Shown here in pieces: positions 1-8,360 of a DNA stretch of 43,079 bases. The translations under genes were made by a program, and so were the position numbers. Position 1 is the stretch's first letter; every line of letters begins with the position of its first letter. Location: assembly GCA_938015805.1 (NCBI GenBank), contig CALLXF010000046.1:1-43079 (forward strand), given 5' to 3'. The notes under the pieces were generated by a model. The model saw nothing but the letters and a program-made list of their open reading frames with translations, ran no database searches and was not told the DNA's origin. This stretch comes from an uncultured Saprospiraceae bacterium (GTDB lineage: Bacteria; Bacteroidota; Bacteroidia; Chitinophagales; Saprospiraceae).

Positions 1-1
1 A

Positions 2-898
2 TACTTGCAAAAAAAAGTATCTCGTAGTAAAGCTGTTCCTGAGATTGTAGGTAATTCCCAGCCGATAGAAGATATAAAGCAAATGATCGAGCAAGTTGCT
101 CCGACAGACGCTCGGGTTTTAATAAATGGTCAAAACGGTACGGGAAAAGAATTAGTAGCTAGATGGATACACGCTAAAAGTCCTAGAAAAGACGAACCGA
201 TCATAGAAGTAAACTGTGCCGCTATTCCCTCTGAACTAATTGAGAGTGAATTGTTTGGACATACAAAAGGATCTTTTACCTCGGCTCATAAAGACAGGAA
301 AGGAAAATTCGAATTGGCAAATGGAGGAACTTTATTCCTTGATGAAATAGGAGATATGAGTCTTTCGGCTCAAGCCAAAGTTCTACGTGCTTTACAAGAA
401 AGTACCATTACTAGAGTAGGAGGGGATAAGGCTATATCTGTCGATGTAAGGGTAATCGCCGCGACTAATAAAGATCTCAGATCAGAGATTACCAAGGGAA
501 GATTTAGAGAAGATTTATTCCATAGACTAGCTGTCATTATAATGGAAGTACCTGCTTTAAATGATCGTAAAGATGATATCCCGATGCTAGTTGATCATTT
601 TATAAATGACATCTGTAAGGAATATAAAACTAAGCCTAAGACGATAGAACCAGCTGCAGTAAAGCTGCTTTGTAAGGTAAACTGGACAGGTAATATCAGA
701 GAGTTAAGGAACGTGGTAGAGCGATTAATTATCCTCTCAGATAAAACCATAGCAAAAAAAGATGTCGAGAATTATGTGATCCCATCCAGTGCAAATAGCA
801 GTAAAATGGAATCACTATTTAGTGAGTTTAAAGACCTCGCCACCTTACAAAAATTTATAGCAAAAGAATACGATAAGTATAAAGCTGTGTTAGTGTAA
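2..898 (+). CDS. Sigma-54-dependent AAA+ activator, 5'-truncated by window edge
   Basis: The protein is the ATPase part of a bacterial enhancer-binding protein that remodels sigma-54 RNA polymerase. Visible motifs are Walker A GQNGTGKE, the sigma-54 contact loop as GSFTSA (GAFTGA in most phyla), Walker B GGTLFLDEIGD and the arginine-finger region FREDLFHRL. The reading frame is open to the window edge (codon TAC at 2-4 precedes the in-frame TTG at 5), so a receiver domain probably lies upstream and the TTG is probably internal. The C-terminus ends at LQKFIAKEYDKYKAVLV, with no Fis-type helix-turn-helix either in frame or in the 25 bases before the terminator. It may therefore act without its own DNA-binding domain, or this may be the normal form in this lineage. 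The family is certain; the target genes are unknown. Confidence 0.9.
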   Translation, partial: YLQKKVSRSKAVPEIVGNSQPIEDIKQMIEQVAPTDARVLINGQNGTGKELVARWIHAKSPRKDEPIIEVNCAAIPSELIESELFGHTKGSFTSAHKDRKGKFELANGGTLFLDEIGDMSLSAQAKVLRALQESTITRVGGDKAISVDVRVIAATNKDLRSEITKGRFREDLFHRLAVIIMEVPALNDRKDDIPMLVDHFINDICKEYKTKPKTIEPAAVKLLCKVNWTGNIRELRNVVERLIILSDKTIAKKDVENYVIPSSANSSKMESLFSEFKDLATLQKFIAKEYDKYKAVLV

Positions 899-923
899 TG
901 CTACATATTCTTAAGTAATCAAT

Positions 924-956
924 GGCCTGTCTCTAAGGAGAACGGGTCTTTTTTTT
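924..956 (+). terminator. Rho-independent terminator after the sigma-54 activator
   Basis: The sequence shows a stem of about ten base pairs with one bulged A and two G-T pairs. The left arm begins GGCCTGTCTC, the loop is TAAG, and the right arm GAGAACGGGTC is followed directly by eight T residues. It ends only 20 bases before the ATG of the next gene, which leaves little space for a separate promoter. Confidence 0.85.
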
Positions 957-976
957 GAAAACAGAGAATTATAAAA

Positions 977-1675
977 ATGGAAAATTTAAAAGGATTAAAG
1001 CAGTGGACTCAGATTAAAGGAGAGAATGCATGGACTATGTTTAAGGTACTTGCAGAATTTGTAGAAGGGTTCGAAAAATTAAATAAAATAGGACCGTGTA
1101 TTTCCATATTTGGTTCTGCCAGAACTAAGCCTGATCATAAATATTACCAGCTCGCAGTAGATGTCGCAGAACGATTATCTAAAGAAGGTTTTGGGATTAT
1201 CACAGGTGGTGGTCCAGGTATTATGGAGGCTGCTAATAAAGGGGCTCACATTGCCGAGGCTCCTTCTGTAGGTCTTAATATCGATCTGCCTTTTGAGCAA
1301 TCTCATAACCCATTTATCGATCCAGATAAAAATTTGAATTATAATTATTTCTTTATTAGGAAGGTAATGTTTGTAAAATATGCTCAGGCATTTGTGACGC
1401 TACCGGGTGGATTTGGAACGTTAGATGAGCTATTTGAAGTACTGACATTAATACAGACAAAAAAGATTTCTCAGGTTCCCGTCATTCTTGTAGGGACAGA
1501 ATTTTGGTCTGGAATGAAAGAATGGATAACAAATGTAATGTTAGAAAAAGGGAACATCAGTGCTCATGATTTAGACCTCATTCCTATCGTAGATGATCCC
1601 GAGGATGTAGTAAAAATCATTAATGATTTCTATTCATTAGGAGAAAATAATCTTAAACCTAACTATAGTTTATAG
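977..1675 (+). CDS. LOG family protein (TIGR00730-type nucleoside 5'-monophosphate phosphoribohydrolase)
   Basis: This is a Rossmann-like protein of the LOG/lysine-decarboxylase-like family. Characterised members hydrolyse cytokinin riboside 5'-monophosphates or purine nucleotides to the free base and ribose 5-phosphate. The diagnostic motifs are GGGPGIMEAANKGA (residues 77-90) and PGGFGTLDE (143-151), with the R-K pair at 128-129. The length of 232 residues is normal for the longer TIGR00730 form and there is no signal peptide, so it should be cytosolic. The ATG at 977 follows an A-rich stretch typical of weak Bacteroidetes ribosome binding. A strong terminator lies just upstream, so transcription may depend on readthrough or on a promoter inside the preceding gene. 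The substrate cannot be told from sequence. Confidence 0.9.
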   Translation: MENLKGLKQWTQIKGENAWTMFKVLAEFVEGFEKLNKIGPCISIFGSARTKPDHKYYQLAVDVAERLSKEGFGIITGGGPGIMEAANKGAHIAEAPSVGLNIDLPFEQSHNPFIDPDKNLNYNYFFIRKVMFVKYAQAFVTLPGGFGTLDELFEVLTLIQTKKISQVPVILVGTEFWSGMKEWITNVMLEKGNISAHDLDLIPIVDDPEDVVKIINDFYSLGENNLKPNYSL

Positions 1676-1755
1676 AATACTTGTTAGGCTTTCGCCAATG
1701 CTAAGTAGTTTTGATTTAGCATACTTACTATATATGTTTTTTAATTCAGGATGCC

Positions 1756-1780
1756 CAGTTGCCCACTGATAGTGCAACTG
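1756..1780. repeat. Imperfect inverted repeat between convergent genes
   Basis: The arms CAGTTGC and GCAACTG pair perfectly, and ACT/AGT extends the stem after a CC bulge, around a GAT loop. No T tract follows, so it is not a standard terminator. It lies between the ends of the LOG gene and the convergent porin gene and may simply be a processing or stabilising hairpin. Confidence 0.45.
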
Positions 1781-1868
1781 AGTTGTCATGAGTGTTATAA
1801 ATCCGGCTTCCGCCAATCTGATATCCCTTCAACAGTTTGGACTTTTAATTACAAAACTACTTACCTGA

Positions 1869-3794
1869 TCAATTTTCTAATATCCAACGAATTCCAAATC
1901 TAAAATTAAAATCATACTGCGGAAAAGCTGCTACTTGATAGTAGGGTTGTGGAATTAGGAAATCGTTGATATTTTCAAAATGGAAAAACACCCTAAAAGA
2001 AGAAACTTTGGCATTTATAAAAGCATTAGTAAGTGGATATCCTAAGAGTTGCTCTTCTGTATTCCCAAAACTTCCAGTTAAAGGAAAATAAGATTTCGAA
2101 TTGAAGTCTGGAATAAAATTTAATGCTAATCCCATCTGTACCTCTAAGTTACTTTTAAATACTTTTCCTTGGATGTAGAGCCTTTCGTTCCATAAAAGTT
2201 TAGGTAAGGCAATTTCTTCTTTTGATATAAGTTGTAACATCAGCCGACTATCGAGATGTAAGATTCCGAGGGATAACTTTTGTTCTAATTCTAATCTGGT
2301 AACCGATAGCACATCATTTAATTGTCTAGGTATAAATAAGGAATCCCAGTAAAGCGTGTTAGTTTCTACCAGTTGACTGACACTACCGCTTACGTTGAGC
2401 AGTGGAATCTCTATATTACCAAATAACTCTGTCCCAAATGGTTTTTCAAAATCATTATCCCATATTTTTACATTGTTAACATACGATGTTTGATGCTTAA
2501 TACTTGGGGTGTACCTATAAGAGTTTATCCCCCCGTTGACACGTAAATATTTAGTGGTAAATCCGATGGATCCATTGAGCATAATATCACCAGCTACATC
2601 CATTAAGCCTAATTCTGCCTTTCCAATAAGACTAAAAATACCTTTTTGCGTACTGAGGTTTCCTGAAAGGATAACCTCATTAAAATTTATGTTTTCTCCT
2701 CCTAAATCATATCGATGCCATGAATGTTTTAAACCAGTACGGAATCGCAAAAGATTAGATTTTTTAAAGCCTGCCGTAAATCGATTAGAAATCGATTTAT
2801 TACTGACAGCATAACGAAGACCTCTGCTATCTACTAAAAAATCCTTATAAAAAAGAGAATCACTAGAAGCGTTAGTGGTTACATCAGAAGATCTAAAATT
2901 CCCATCCTCATAATCGATCTGATGTTGCAAATAAAGATCGGTTTCTCCTGTTTTACTTTTAAATAGATGACATCTGTTCAACCAGGAATAGATCTTTTGT
3001 TCTTTTCTAGAATCCGCATTAGTTAAAATAGTAGGAATCCGGGTACGTACTCTAAAAAAACCAAACTCATAAAATCTTTCTACTGGAGCATCAAAAAACA
3101 ATGTGCCGATATCGCCTCCTGTAACACCTCCATTATTTTCTTCATTATTATTATTGATTATCATGGTGAGTAAAGAGACTCTTTTGCCATCATTACTTTC
3201 GTAGAATATCGAGCTAGATAAATTAGTAGTTAGTGTTGCTTGGTCAGAATAAAAGCCCTCTTGTTTAATTCTATTATAATCAAAATGAAAACTGATACCA
3301 TCAGAAAATTGTCGAGCAAATGTAGCTTTGACTAAAAAGTTTTCTTGGCTATTTACGGGACTAAAATATAGATCGTTAAAAGGTTTATTTAATTGATGCA
3401 GCCGGATACTATCAAGCGTATAGTTATATAAATCATATTGTTCTATTCCGGAGCGTATGCCGATTTGATCATAGATTTTATAACGTATAGGTATTGCGGC
3501 CGAACCTAAATTTCCTAGGGTAAGATGTTCTGAATTAAATATTGTAGCAGGATTATATACATCCTGATAACTTACCATGGTGTCTTTGAAAATATATTTT
3601 TTGTCAACATCATCGATGTAGAAATATTCATGAATACTAGTATCCTTTTTAATCGTAAAGTCCAGATTTTTAGAAATGGTTTTTGGAGGTAAAGATTTTT
3701 TACGACCCGAGGTACTTGTTTTTTGGGCTGAAATGGTAAATCCCAACAAACAAAAAAGAAATAAGGAAACCAGTGCTTTAATTCTTGTACTCAA
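1869..3794 (-). CDS. Putative porin (Porin_10-like outer-membrane beta-barrel)
   Basis: The protein starts with a signal peptide (hydrophobic LVSLFLFCLLGFTISAQ). A short K/T-rich linker follows, then the segment containing IHEYFYIDDVDKKYIFKDT and LGNLGSAAIP, which matches the N-terminal signature of the Bacteroidetes putative-porin family (PF14121). The remainder is alternating hydrophobic/polar beta-strand sequence ending in an aromatic-rich strand (FNFRFGIRWILEN), as expected for an outer-membrane barrel of about 640 residues. It lies two bases downstream of the choice-of-anchor B gene on the same strand, so the two are very probably co-transcribed. Which solute it passes, if any, is unknown. 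Confidence 0.82.
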   Translation of the reverse strand: MSTRIKALVSLFLFCLLGFTISAQKTSTSGRKKSLPPKTISKNLDFTIKKDTSIHEYFYIDDVDKKYIFKDTMVSYQDVYNPATIFNSEHLTLGNLGSAAIPIRYKIYDQIGIRSGIEQYDLYNYTLDSIRLHQLNKPFNDLYFSPVNSQENFLVKATFARQFSDGISFHFDYNRIKQEGFYSDQATLTTNLSSSIFYESNDGKRVSLLTMIINNNNEENNGGVTGGDIGTLFFDAPVERFYEFGFFRVRTRIPTILTNADSRKEQKIYSWLNRCHLFKSKTGETDLYLQHQIDYEDGNFRSSDVTTNASSDSLFYKDFLVDSRGLRYAVSNKSISNRFTAGFKKSNLLRFRTGLKHSWHRYDLGGENINFNEVILSGNLSTQKGIFSLIGKAELGLMDVAGDIMLNGSIGFTTKYLRVNGGINSYRYTPSIKHQTSYVNNVKIWDNDFEKPFGTELFGNIEIPLLNVSGSVSQLVETNTLYWDSLFIPRQLNDVLSVTRLELEQKLSLGILHLDSRLMLQLISKEEIALPKLLWNERLYIQGKVFKSNLEVQMGLALNFIPDFNSKSYFPLTGSFGNTEEQLLGYPLTNAFINAKVSSFRVFFHFENINDFLIPQPYYQVAAFPQYDFNFRFGIRWILEN

Positions 3795-3796
3795 TG

Positions 3797-5200
3797 TTAG
3801 AGATTCACTATTTTCTGAGTAATTATACTTCCATTATTAAACGTAATTTGGATGTATTTCATACCTTGACTTTGATCTAATGTTAAGTTTTTATGTGTGC
3901 CTACAGGGATCTGTACGTTCCATTCTTTGAGTCGTTTACCCATTCCATCTGATAAAACAATATTCTCAATTGTATTCTTTTGGTTATTTTCTATCGTAAT
4001 ATTGGCGTAAGCCGGATTAGGAAAAATATTAATATTGTTCTGATTGATAATATCCTGACTAGAAGAAATTCCATCTATACCTTTTATTACAAATAGACCC
4101 TCTTGCATATCAGATACTAATATATTTCCAGATGGCAAAAAAGGGTATACACCCCATGCTCCTTCAAAATTGTTAGTAGCGGTGATATTAGAAGTAGGGT
4201 AGAACATTACTCTTTTTATATCTTGAGGATCACTAAAATCATGAACTTGTAATCCATCATAATAGTAAGCTGTATAGAGATAGTTTCCTTTTACTATTTG
4301 ATTATGAGGGATACTTTTATTGCTGCTATTATCTGCATCTATCGTCGCGACTAATTGCATATCAGGAAGCTCAGAAATATCGTAAACTTTCATGTCTTTG
4401 CCATGAGTCTCATCTGCAAAGAAATAAAAATTGCCATCGGCACTAGGCCAGCCAGAATGATTATAGCCGCTTTGAGGGTAATCTGAAGTTTCTAAATTTC
4501 CTAGGACTTGTACATTATCTAGATCTGTAAAATCAGCAATGATAAGACCATCTAATCCACAATTTAAGAATGCTTTATTATCATCAATATAGGCATCGTG
4601 CACTGTACTTACGATAAGCGGACCGATGGTGTTAGATCTTTTTAAAAGCGACGGATCTATCGGGTTACTAATATCCCATATTGCATAACCTGATGGTCCA
4701 TTTGCATCTTGCAAAGAGAGAGCCCATAAACGCTGAGCTGTGGTATCGATAAAAATATTATGTGCTCTATGGATAATCTCATTGTTGTCGTATATAACTA
4801 TAGGTTGGTTTGGAAGAGTAGAAATGTCTACAATTTGTAAGGTAGAATTGAGCCCTTCATCACATACGATATAGAGATAGCCATTAAGGTCATGATAATC
4901 TCTATGGACAACAGCTGGACCCATCGTAGCTCCGTCTATAACATAGGCCTCGTATACGTCTGTAGGATCAGTAACATCTATAAAATGAGTGCCACGAGTA
5001 GTTCCTATAACCGCATATTCTTTATTATTTATAGCGAGCCCCCATATTTCATTATAGGTATTATTATATTGGGATGAGCCTATGAGAGAAGAGTCATTCC
5101 ATCTAGCTAGTAATTCACCCATTTCCGCTTGTGCGAATGAACAAACATCAAAAGAAGCTATAAGTAGAGTGGTATATAGAATGGTTTTAATAAGATTCAT
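3797..5200 (-). CDS. Secreted choice-of-anchor B / LVIVD-repeat protein with T9SS sorting domain
   Basis: A signal peptide (TTLLIASFDVCSFAQ) is followed by a beta-propeller-like region with repeated 'V-x-D-I-S' and 'FIDVTDP', 'LQIVDIS', 'YAIWDISNP', 'DLDNVQVLG' and 'MKVYDIS' segments, typical of LVIVD-repeat choice-of-anchor B proteins. The last 80 or so residues (from NIFPNPAYANITI to the end, QKIVNL) form a type A C-terminal sorting domain, so the protein should be exported by the Sec system and then across the outer membrane by T9SS. It is the first gene of a two-gene unit with the downstream porin. The function of this family is not established; a surface adhesive or scaffold role is inference. 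Confidence 0.88.
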   Translation of the reverse strand: MNLIKTILYTTLLIASFDVCSFAQAEMGELLARWNDSSLIGSSQYNNTYNEIWGLAINNKEYAVIGTTRGTHFIDVTDPTDVYEAYVIDGATMGPAVVHRDYHDLNGYLYIVCDEGLNSTLQIVDISTLPNQPIVIYDNNEIIHRAHNIFIDTTAQRLWALSLQDANGPSGYAIWDISNPIDPSLLKRSNTIGPLIVSTVHDAYIDDNKAFLNCGLDGLIIADFTDLDNVQVLGNLETSDYPQSGYNHSGWPSADGNFYFFADETHGKDMKVYDISELPDMQLVATIDADNSSNKSIPHNQIVKGNYLYTAYYYDGLQVHDFSDPQDIKRVMFYPTSNITATNNFEGAWGVYPFLPSGNILVSDMQEGLFVIKGIDGISSSQDIINQNNINIFPNPAYANITIENNQKNTIENIVLSDGMGKRLKEWNVQIPVGTHKNLTLDQSQGMKYIQITFNNGSIITQKIVNL

Positions 5201-5299
5201 GACTATGTTTTATCTGAGATAAAGTTAGAAACTAATCACTCTTTTAGAGACTATCCGATGTTTTATCCTAAATTTTAATGCATCTTAGTCGTCATAATT

Positions 5300-5830
5300 A
5301 TGAAAGAAAACTCACTTATTGCACAATGGAAAGCTGCTGGTAAAATAAAGCCTATAATCTATCAGAGGATTGTAGACAGACTTGTCCAGCGTACCAATAA
5401 GAATATAGATCAGTTAGCTGATGCAGTACATAACGACGTGTTTAAGAAAGTAGACTGTCTAGACTGTGCAAACTGTTGTACCTCTATACCGGCTCATGTT
5501 ACTAAAACAGATGCAAAGAGGATATCTAAATACCTAGGACTAAATCATAAAGATTTTGAAAGAGATTATCTAATTCGAGATGAGGATGAAGACTGGGTAT
5601 TAAATTCGAGTCCTTGTGTTTTTTTGGCTGATGATAATAAGTGCGAAATTTACGATGTTCGTCCTAAGTCGTGTCGCCAATATCCTCATACAGATGACCT
5701 AGATTTTAGTAATAATGCTCATTTACATGCCGAGAACGCAGTACATTGTCCCGGAGTTTATCATATACTGGAGCGATTAAATGGAGTCCGTAAAGAAGGA
5801 CTTAAAAAGGGGTATGAAAAAGGAAAATAA
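5300..5830 (+). CDS. YkgJ family cysteine-cluster protein
   Basis: A cytosolic protein of 176 residues with the CxxCxxCC cluster at Cys53, Cys56, Cys59 and Cys60. Further cysteines lie at 106 (SSPCVFL), 115 (NKCEIYDVRPKSC) and 125, the layout of the YkgJ/UPF0153 family thought to bind zinc or an iron-sulphur cluster. The biochemical role of the family is not defined. It is divergent from the T9SS protein gene, and its stop codon abuts a bidirectional terminator shared with the convergent SPFH gene. Confidence 0.9.
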   Translation: MKENSLIAQWKAAGKIKPIIYQRIVDRLVQRTNKNIDQLADAVHNDVFKKVDCLDCANCCTSIPAHVTKTDAKRISKYLGLNHKDFERDYLIRDEDEDWVLNSSPCVFLADDNKCEIYDVRPKSCRQYPHTDDLDFSNNAHLHAENAVHCPGVYHILERLNGVRKEGLKKGYEKGK

Positions 5831-5862
5831 AAAAGACCTTAGTGTTTTACTAAAGTCTTTTT
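5830..5862. terminator. Bidirectional terminator between YkgJ and SPFH genes
   Basis: The left arm AAAAAGACCTTAG and right arm CTAAAGTCTTTTT form a 13-base stem with one mismatch and a seven-base loop. The A and T tracts at the two ends allow it to work in both directions. It sits between convergent genes. Confidence 0.85.
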
Positions 5863-5884
5863 TAAATGAGCCGTTAATTCCGTT

Positions 5885-6823
5885 TTATTTCTTTTTCGTC
5901 TCTTTATTTTGCTTTTTCATGGTTTCTCCCATTTGCTGTGATGCTGTAAAAGATGTAACCATAGTAGATAACATTTCTGATGCCTGTGATGGCGAATTAG
6001 GAAGTAGGATTAAGTTAGAATTTACATTTTCTCCCATTGACTGTAAGGTATCATAATGCTGTGTCACTACGATCAGTGCAGAGGCTTCTTGGGAATTAAT
6101 TCCTACCTTATTTAAAACCTCTACAGATTCTTCTATACCTCTTGCGATTTCTCTTCGCTGGTCTGCTATACCACGTCCTTGTAATCTTTTACTTTCGGCC
6201 TCAGCCGTAGCTTTTGCAACAATTTTTATTCTTTCTGCTTCTCCCTCGTATTCTGCCGCTGTTTTCTCTCTCTCTGATGCGTTAATCCGATTCATCGCAT
6301 CTTTTACGGCTTGGTCAGGATCGATATCCGTAACTAGGGCTTTTACAATTTCGTAGCCATAGGTTTCCATAGCTTCAGAAATTTCATGTTTGATAGCATT
6401 TGCAATATCATCTTTACGTACAAAAACATCATCGAGTTTAAGCTTAGGGACTTCTGCTCTTACCGTATCGAAAACGTAAGATGTGATCTGATCATAAGGA
6501 TTTTCTAATTTGTAAAAAGCGTCGTATACACTATCAGGTAATATTCTAAACTGTACAGATACTTTTAATTTTACAAATACATCATCAAAAGTCTTAGTTT
6601 CTACGAGGACGTCTAGCTGTTGGATTTTAAGACTAATTCTACCAGCTACTCTGTCGATTACAGGAATTTTTAAGTTTAGACCAGATTGTCTAATACTATG
6701 AAATCTACCAAATCTCTCAACGATGGCTGAACTTTGTTGTTTGACTAAAAAAAATAATCCGAGTACTGTTAGAATGATAAAAAGAAATATAGCGACGGTT
6801 ATAATAGCTGAAATAGGAGGCAT
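5885..6823 (-). CDS. SPFH / band 7 (stomatin-prohibitin) membrane protein
   Basis: One N-terminal transmembrane segment (IITVAIFLFIILTVLGLFF) is followed by the SPFH domain, with typical elements AIVERFGRFHSIRQSGLNLKIP, DVFVKLKVSVQFRI and the RAEVPKLKLDDVF block. A charged A/E/R-rich coiled coil follows (REKTAAEYEGEAERIKI, AEAESKRLQG). The 312-residue length is normal. Such proteins form membrane-associated oligomeric rings and act with proteases or lipid microdomains; the partner here is not visible. No NfeD-like gene is adjacent. Upstream lie a perfect inverted repeat at 6853-6869 and an isolated TATCTTTG (minus strand, 6947-6954) that resembles a Bacteroidetes -7 box but has no well-spaced TTG. 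Confidence 0.93.
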   Translation of the reverse strand: MPPISAIITVAIFLFIILTVLGLFFLVKQQSSAIVERFGRFHSIRQSGLNLKIPVIDRVAGRISLKIQQLDVLVETKTFDDVFVKLKVSVQFRILPDSVYDAFYKLENPYDQITSYVFDTVRAEVPKLKLDDVFVRKDDIANAIKHEISEAMETYGYEIVKALVTDIDPDQAVKDAMNRINASEREKTAAEYEGEAERIKIVAKATAEAESKRLQGRGIADQRREIARGIEESVEVLNKVGINSQEASALIVVTQHYDTLQSMGENVNSNLILLPNSPSQASEMLSTMVTSFTASQQMGETMKKQNKETKKK

Positions 6824-6852
6824 AGTAGTAATTTTTTGATTCTCTAAATAGT

Positions 6853-6869
6853 AATCGTAATATACGATT
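6853..6869. promoter_or_regulatory. Perfect 7-bp inverted repeat upstream of the SPFH gene
   Basis: AATCGTA, a three-base spacer ATA, then TACGATT form an exact palindrome 30 bases upstream of the SPFH start codon. The size and symmetry suit a dimeric regulator site or a small 5' hairpin. No regulator can be assigned. Confidence 0.4.
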
Positions 6870-7013
6870 TTAAGTTCCGACTAATCTACGAGACCACTTA
6901 TTTTATCGACAGAAATACGGAATTAAATTTATCGAAAACACTAGAGCAAAGATAAATAAGACAATTACAAAAGGACCCCACTAAATCAATAGTATGATGA
7001 ATGACTACTGATA

Positions 7014-7445
7014 CTAAATTTTAGAGTATACGGCTGTAAGCAAACAACCATCATTTAATATGGTTCTTGTTAAACTGTTATCCTTGTAAGCTAGGGATTC
7101 GCAATCACCAGAGCCTTCGCAAAGTAAAACGATCTGAGTGGCTTCATTAATCGCATAGCCATAGTTGTCTGATTCTGTATCCCCGTTTTCTATATAGGTT
7201 TCGGCAGCAGTCAGATCAGAGGAGAAGGTTAGGATTATATTACATAGAATACCACCATCAAAATCGACACATCCGTCTGAGTCTGGCTCCATAAAAGGAA
7301 CATTTTCTTCCGGTTGGGGACAGCCTGTAACTTGTATTGAGGATAATGCCCATTGACCATTTATTATTTCAGAAATGGTTGTATCGTCTCCACAAGAAAT
7401 AAAAGAGACTAAACAAAGAAGTAGAACGACGTTTTTAAGTTTCAT
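7014..7445 (-). CDS. Small lipoprotein, lipocalin-like hypothetical
   Basis: A lipoprotein signal peptide ends in the lipobox FISC (Cys18), followed by GDD. The mature part begins with INGQWALSSIQV, similar to the start of lipocalin-like domains seen in many Bacteroidetes lipoproteins, and contains about eight cysteines that could form disulphides (for example CPQPEEN, DGCVDFDGGILC, LLCEGSGDC, NDGCLL). No catalytic motif is visible. It begins 34 bases after the fabI stop on the same strand, so it is probably transcribed with fabI. The role is unknown; membership of the lipocalin-like group is tentative. Confidence 0.8.
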   Translation of the reverse strand: MKLKNVVLLLCLVSFISCGDDTTISEIINGQWALSSIQVTGCPQPEENVPFMEPDSDGCVDFDGGILCNIILTFSSDLTAAETYIENGDTESDNYGYAINEATQIVLLCEGSGDCESLAYKDNSLTRTILNDGCLLTAVYSKI

Positions 7446-7479
7446 CGTGATAAAATTTAGAATAAATAATAATAAAAAT

Positions 7480-8289
7480 TTACCCCTCCATTCCTAGCAC
7501 CTCCGGGGCCATACCCATGTTACTAAATCCTCCATCGTGATAAAGGTTTTGCATCGTTACCATCTTAGTATAATCAGAGAACATCATTACTGAGTAATCT
7601 GCACAAGCTTCTGCTGATGCATTTCCTAGTGGAGACATTTTATCTGCATAATCAAAAAACTCTTGAAATCCTTTTACACCACTACCAGCAGTGGTCAGTG
7701 TTGGAGACTGAGAGATCGTGTTTACTCTTACGTTTTTCTTTTTAGCGTAATGATATCCAAAACTACGAGCAAATGATTCTAACAATGCCTTAGACTCTGC
7801 CATCTCACTATAGTCAGGAAAAATACGCTGAGCTGCGATGTAGGTTAATGCTAGGATGGAACCCCAGTCATTCATTGCATCTAGCTTATATGCCGTTTGC
7901 ATCAGACGATGGAATGACATCGCAGAGATATCAAAAGTCTTATGCATAAAATCATAATTAAGATCAGTGTAAGGTTTTTTCTTCCTGACATTTAGAGACA
8001 TCCCTATAGAGTGTAACATAAAATCCATAGGTCCATCTAGGATTTCCATAGATTTAGTAACTAGATTTTCTAAATCCTCTAGACTCGTAGCATCTGCTGG
8101 AATCACTTCTGCATTTAATTTTTCGGCGAGCTTCTGTATTCCTCCAAATCGTAATGCAACTGGTGCATTAGTAAGTACGATCTGTGCTCCTTCTGCTACT
8201 GCTTTTTCTGCGACTTGCCACGCAATAGACTTTTCATCTAATGCTCCGAATATTATTCCTTTCTTTCCTTTAAGTATTCCGTTTGCCAT
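7480..8289 (-). CDS. fabI: Enoyl-[acyl-carrier-protein] reductase (NADH)
   Basis: FabI carries out the last, NAD(P)H-dependent reduction step of each type II fatty-acid elongation cycle in the cytosol. The 269-residue short-chain dehydrogenase shows the FabI-type cofactor motif GALDEKSIAWQVA (15-27). The catalytic pattern is Tyr150, Tyr160 and Lys167 (PDY-SEMAES-K), which keeps the Tyr-x6-Tyr-x6-Lys spacing of E. coli FabI with an offset of four. SQSPTLTTAGSGVKGF corresponds to the substrate-binding loop. It is followed by a lipoprotein gene on the same strand. It complements the LpxC-FabZ fusion, which supplies the dehydratase step. Confidence 0.95.
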   Translation of the reverse strand: MANGILKGKKGIIFGALDEKSIAWQVAEKAVAEGAQIVLTNAPVALRFGGIQKLAEKLNAEVIPADATSLEDLENLVTKSMEILDGPMDFMLHSIGMSLNVRKKKPYTDLNYDFMHKTFDISAMSFHRLMQTAYKLDAMNDWGSILALTYIAAQRIFPDYSEMAESKALLESFARSFGYHYAKKKNVRVNTISQSPTLTTAGSGVKGFQEFFDYADKMSPLGNASAEACADYSVMMFSDYTKMVTMQNLYHDGGFSNMGMAPEVLGMEG

Positions 8290-8360
8290 CTTGATTTAAT
8301 TATTATGCTAATGTAATAAATATTGAATGGATAGAGATTCTAATTTATGTTCTAGTCTTA

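Noticed and set aside
5781-6056. 91-codon plus-strand frame across the YkgJ/SPFH junction
   Set aside because: It runs through the terminator and the antisense of the SPFH gene; no homology-like features.
6947-6954. Minus-strand TATCTTTG as SPFH promoter
   Set aside because: No TTG at 17-23 bases; nearest ones are 7, 13 and 32 bases away.
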